A stretch of DNA of 7,762 nucleotides from Selenomonadaceae bacterium (GTDB lineage Bacteria > Bacillota > Negativicutes > Selenomonadales > Selenomonadaceae): the NCBI GenBank assembly GCA_017453765.1, contig JAFTEG010000323.1:1-7762 (forward strand), in the 5' to 3' direction. The notes under the pieces are model-generated. The model was not told the origin of the DNA. It did no database searches and saw nothing but the letters and a program-made list of their open reading frames with translations. A program made the position numbers and the translations under genes. Shown here in pieces: positions 6,784 through 7,762 of the stretch. The first letter of the stretch is position 1, and each line of letters opens with the position of its first letter.

Positions 6784-6840
6784 TTCCGTTACGGTTTTGT
6801 CACTGTGGCGTTTTTTTGCCGCAAAAGTGGAGGAATTTTT

Positions 6841-6891
6841 TTGAATATAGAAAACAATTACAGATATAGGCGCGGTTGGCTGAAAAGCTAA
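6841..6891 (+). CDS. Possible 16-residue leader peptide upstream of rpoB
   Basis: A TTG codon seven bases after a good GGAGG (6829-6833) opens the short frame MNIENNYRYRRGWLKS, ending in TAA at 6889-6891. It lies wholly within the leader of the rpoB transcript. Its final codons and stop form the stem TTGGCT (6876-6881) / AGCTAA (6886-6891) around GAAA, and a T-run follows at 6899-6905. The short length, the strong binding site and the stop inside a hairpin suggest a regulatory leader peptide rather than a functional protein. Four of six consecutive residues are Arg or Tyr (RYRR), which does not point to a particular amino acid. No known family is recognised, and it may not be translated. Confidence 0.42.
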   Translation: MNIENNYRYRRGWLKS

Positions 6892-6905
6892 GGCGGGCTT
6901 TTTTT
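6868..6905 (+). terminator. Attenuator-like hairpin and T-run in the rpoB leader
   Basis: The stem TTGGCT / AGCTAA (6876-6891, GAAA loop, one G-T pair) can be extended imperfectly by CGC 6871-6873 with GCG 6893-6895 and is followed by seven T residues at 6899-6905. An alternative A-T-rich hairpin, AAAAGC (6883-6888) with GCTTTT (6897-6902), shares AGC with it, so the two compete. This could allow partial termination before rpoB. Stems are short, so the call is tentative. Confidence 0.35.
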
Positions 6906-6925
6906 ATAATTTGGCATTAAAATTT

Positions 6926-6947
6926 GGAAATACGTAGAAAAATTTCC
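6926..6947 (+). other. Small hairpin ahead of the rpoB ribosome binding site
   Basis: GGAAAT at 6926-6931 is the perfect complement of ATTTCC at 6942-6947 with a ten-base loop. It has no T-run and lies about 30 bases before the binding site, so any role would be in leader folding. It could be chance in AT-rich sequence. Confidence 0.25.
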
Positions 6948-6977
6948 TAAGCACTACAGATTAGAATATCTAAAATG

Positions 6978-6982
6978 AGGAG
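6978..6982 (+). promoter_or_regulatory. rpoB ribosome binding site
   Basis: AGGAG at 6978-6982 lies 11 bases before the ATG at 6994, at the long end of normal spacing. The GTG at 6982 is in frame but overlaps the site itself, so the ATG giving [10 protein letters not shown] is preferred. Confidence 0.7.
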
Positions 6983-6993
6983 TGACTGCGTTA

Positions 6994-7762
6994 ATGTTTA
7001 GTCCTGTTCGAGTTGGCAAGCGGACACGCTACAGTTACGCCAGAATCAAGGAAGTTATGGAGATGCCCCACCTTCTTGACATTCAGCGTAAATCTTATGA
7101 ATGGTTTCTGCGCGAAGGCTTGGAAGAAATTTTGAGAGACATCTCGCCGATAAGCGATTTTAACGGCAACTTAAAACTTTTTTTCGGCAAATTTAAGTTG
7201 GGTGAGCCGAAATATACGCTTGACGAATGCAAGGAACGTGACGGCACGTATTCAGCGCCTATTCGCGTAAACGTCCAACTCGTCAACAACGAAATGGGCG
7301 GCGAAGTCAAGGAGCAGGAAGTTTTTATGGGCGATTTCCCGCTTATGACGCAGACCGGTACTTTTGTAATAAACGGCGCCGAACGCGTTATAGTAAGCCA
7401 GCTTGTAAGAAGTCCCGGCGCTTACTACGGTGAAACGATTGACCAAACCGGTAAAAAGATTTACACGGCGACGGTTATACCAAATCGCGGCGCGTGGATT
7501 GAACTTGAAACGGATTCTTCAAACAGCATAAGCGTGAGAATTGACCGTACGCGCAAAATGCCGGTTACATACTTCCTTCGTGCTATCGGTTTTGAAACCG
7601 ACGAAGAGATTTTAGATTTATTCGGCGACAGCCCCATTATTCGTGACGAACTTGAAAGAGACAGCGAAATTGATACTCGCGCTAAGGCACTCGGTGAAAT
7701 TTACAAGCGCCTTAGACCGGGCGAACCTATCGCGACGGTAGAAAATTCACAGCAACTTTTAA
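6994..7762 (+). CDS. rpoB: DNA-directed RNA polymerase subunit beta, amino-terminal part (runs off the window)
   Basis: The first 256 codons of the beta subunit, open at the right edge. The start [18 protein letters not shown] and the region [15 protein letters not shown] (25-39) are typical of Bacillota RpoB. The protrusion domain motif [17 protein letters not shown] (121-137), followed by VRSPGAYY, is intact, as is [14 protein letters not shown] (155-168). The product is one of the two large catalytic subunits of RNA polymerase; the active site lies beyond the window. No frameshift or odd substitution is seen. In most bacteria rpoB follows rplJ and rplL in one operon; here the upstream neighbour is a divergent tannase gene, and rpoB has its own consensus promoter and a leader of about 204 bases. 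Confidence 0.97.
   Translation, partial: MFSPVRVGKRTRYSYARIKEVMEMPHLLDIQRKSYEWFLREGLEEILRDISPISDFNGNLKLFFGKFKLGEPKYTLDECKERDGTYSAPIRVNVQLVNNEMGGEVKEQEVFMGDFPLMTQTGTFVINGAERVIVSQLVRSPGAYYGETIDQTGKKIYTATVIPNRGAWIELETDSSNSISVRIDRTRKMPVTYFLRAIGFETDEEILDLFGDSPIIRDELERDSEIDTRAKALGEIYKRLRPGEPIATVENSQQLL

Noticed and set aside
6905..6910. Second TATAAT in the rpoB leader
   Set aside because: No -35-like hexamer lies 16-18 bases upstream and there is no extended -10; it is part of the AT-rich tail of the hairpin.
6975..7001. Eight-codon frame MRSDCVNV overlapping the rpoB start
   Set aside because: No binding site precedes it, and it overlaps the rpoB ribosome binding site; it is probably chance.

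Overview
The window looks like a chromosomal piece of a low-to-moderate GC Bacillota bacterium, probably a diderm, Negativicutes-like anaerobe of gut or rumen. The grounds are the Bacillota-style RpoB amino terminus, strong AGGAG/GGAGGGG ribosome binding sites, a sorbitol PTS module and a secreted subtype B tannase. The genus cannot be fixed from the sequence, and the assignment is inference.

Layout: (1) 1-1206, plus strand: a glucitol/sorbitol PTS enzyme IIA segment continuous with a complete short-chain dehydrogenase of the sorbitol-6-phosphate dehydrogenase type. The enzyme IIA amino half is damaged or rearranged, and the frame is open to the left edge. A terminator hairpin follows at 1261-1289. 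(2) 1333-4731, minus strand: full-length dnaE, the DNA polymerase III alpha subunit, convergent with (1). (3) 4801-6393, minus strand: a secreted alpha/beta hydrolase whose catalytic and galloyl-binding residues fit subtype B tannase; it lies just upstream of dnaE in the same orientation. (4) 6394-6993: a 600-base divergent intergenic region. It holds a cluster of palindromes, a minus-strand promoter towards the tannase gene, a textbook plus-strand promoter, and a roughly 200-base leader with a possible 16-codon leader peptide ending in a hairpin plus T-run. (5) 6994 to the right edge: the first 256 codons of rpoB.

The genes do not form one pathway. Sorbitol phosphate oxidation, replication, tannin ester hydrolysis and transcription are side by side. 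The most unusual features are non-coding. Degenerate tandem heptanucleotide repeats sit in both intergenic gaps flanking dnaE; one forms an inverted array, supplies the last codons and stop of the tannase gene, and leaves dnaE without a visible Shine-Dalgarno. The leader in front of rpoB has an attenuator-like layout. No clear new multi-gene defence or metabolic system is visible.
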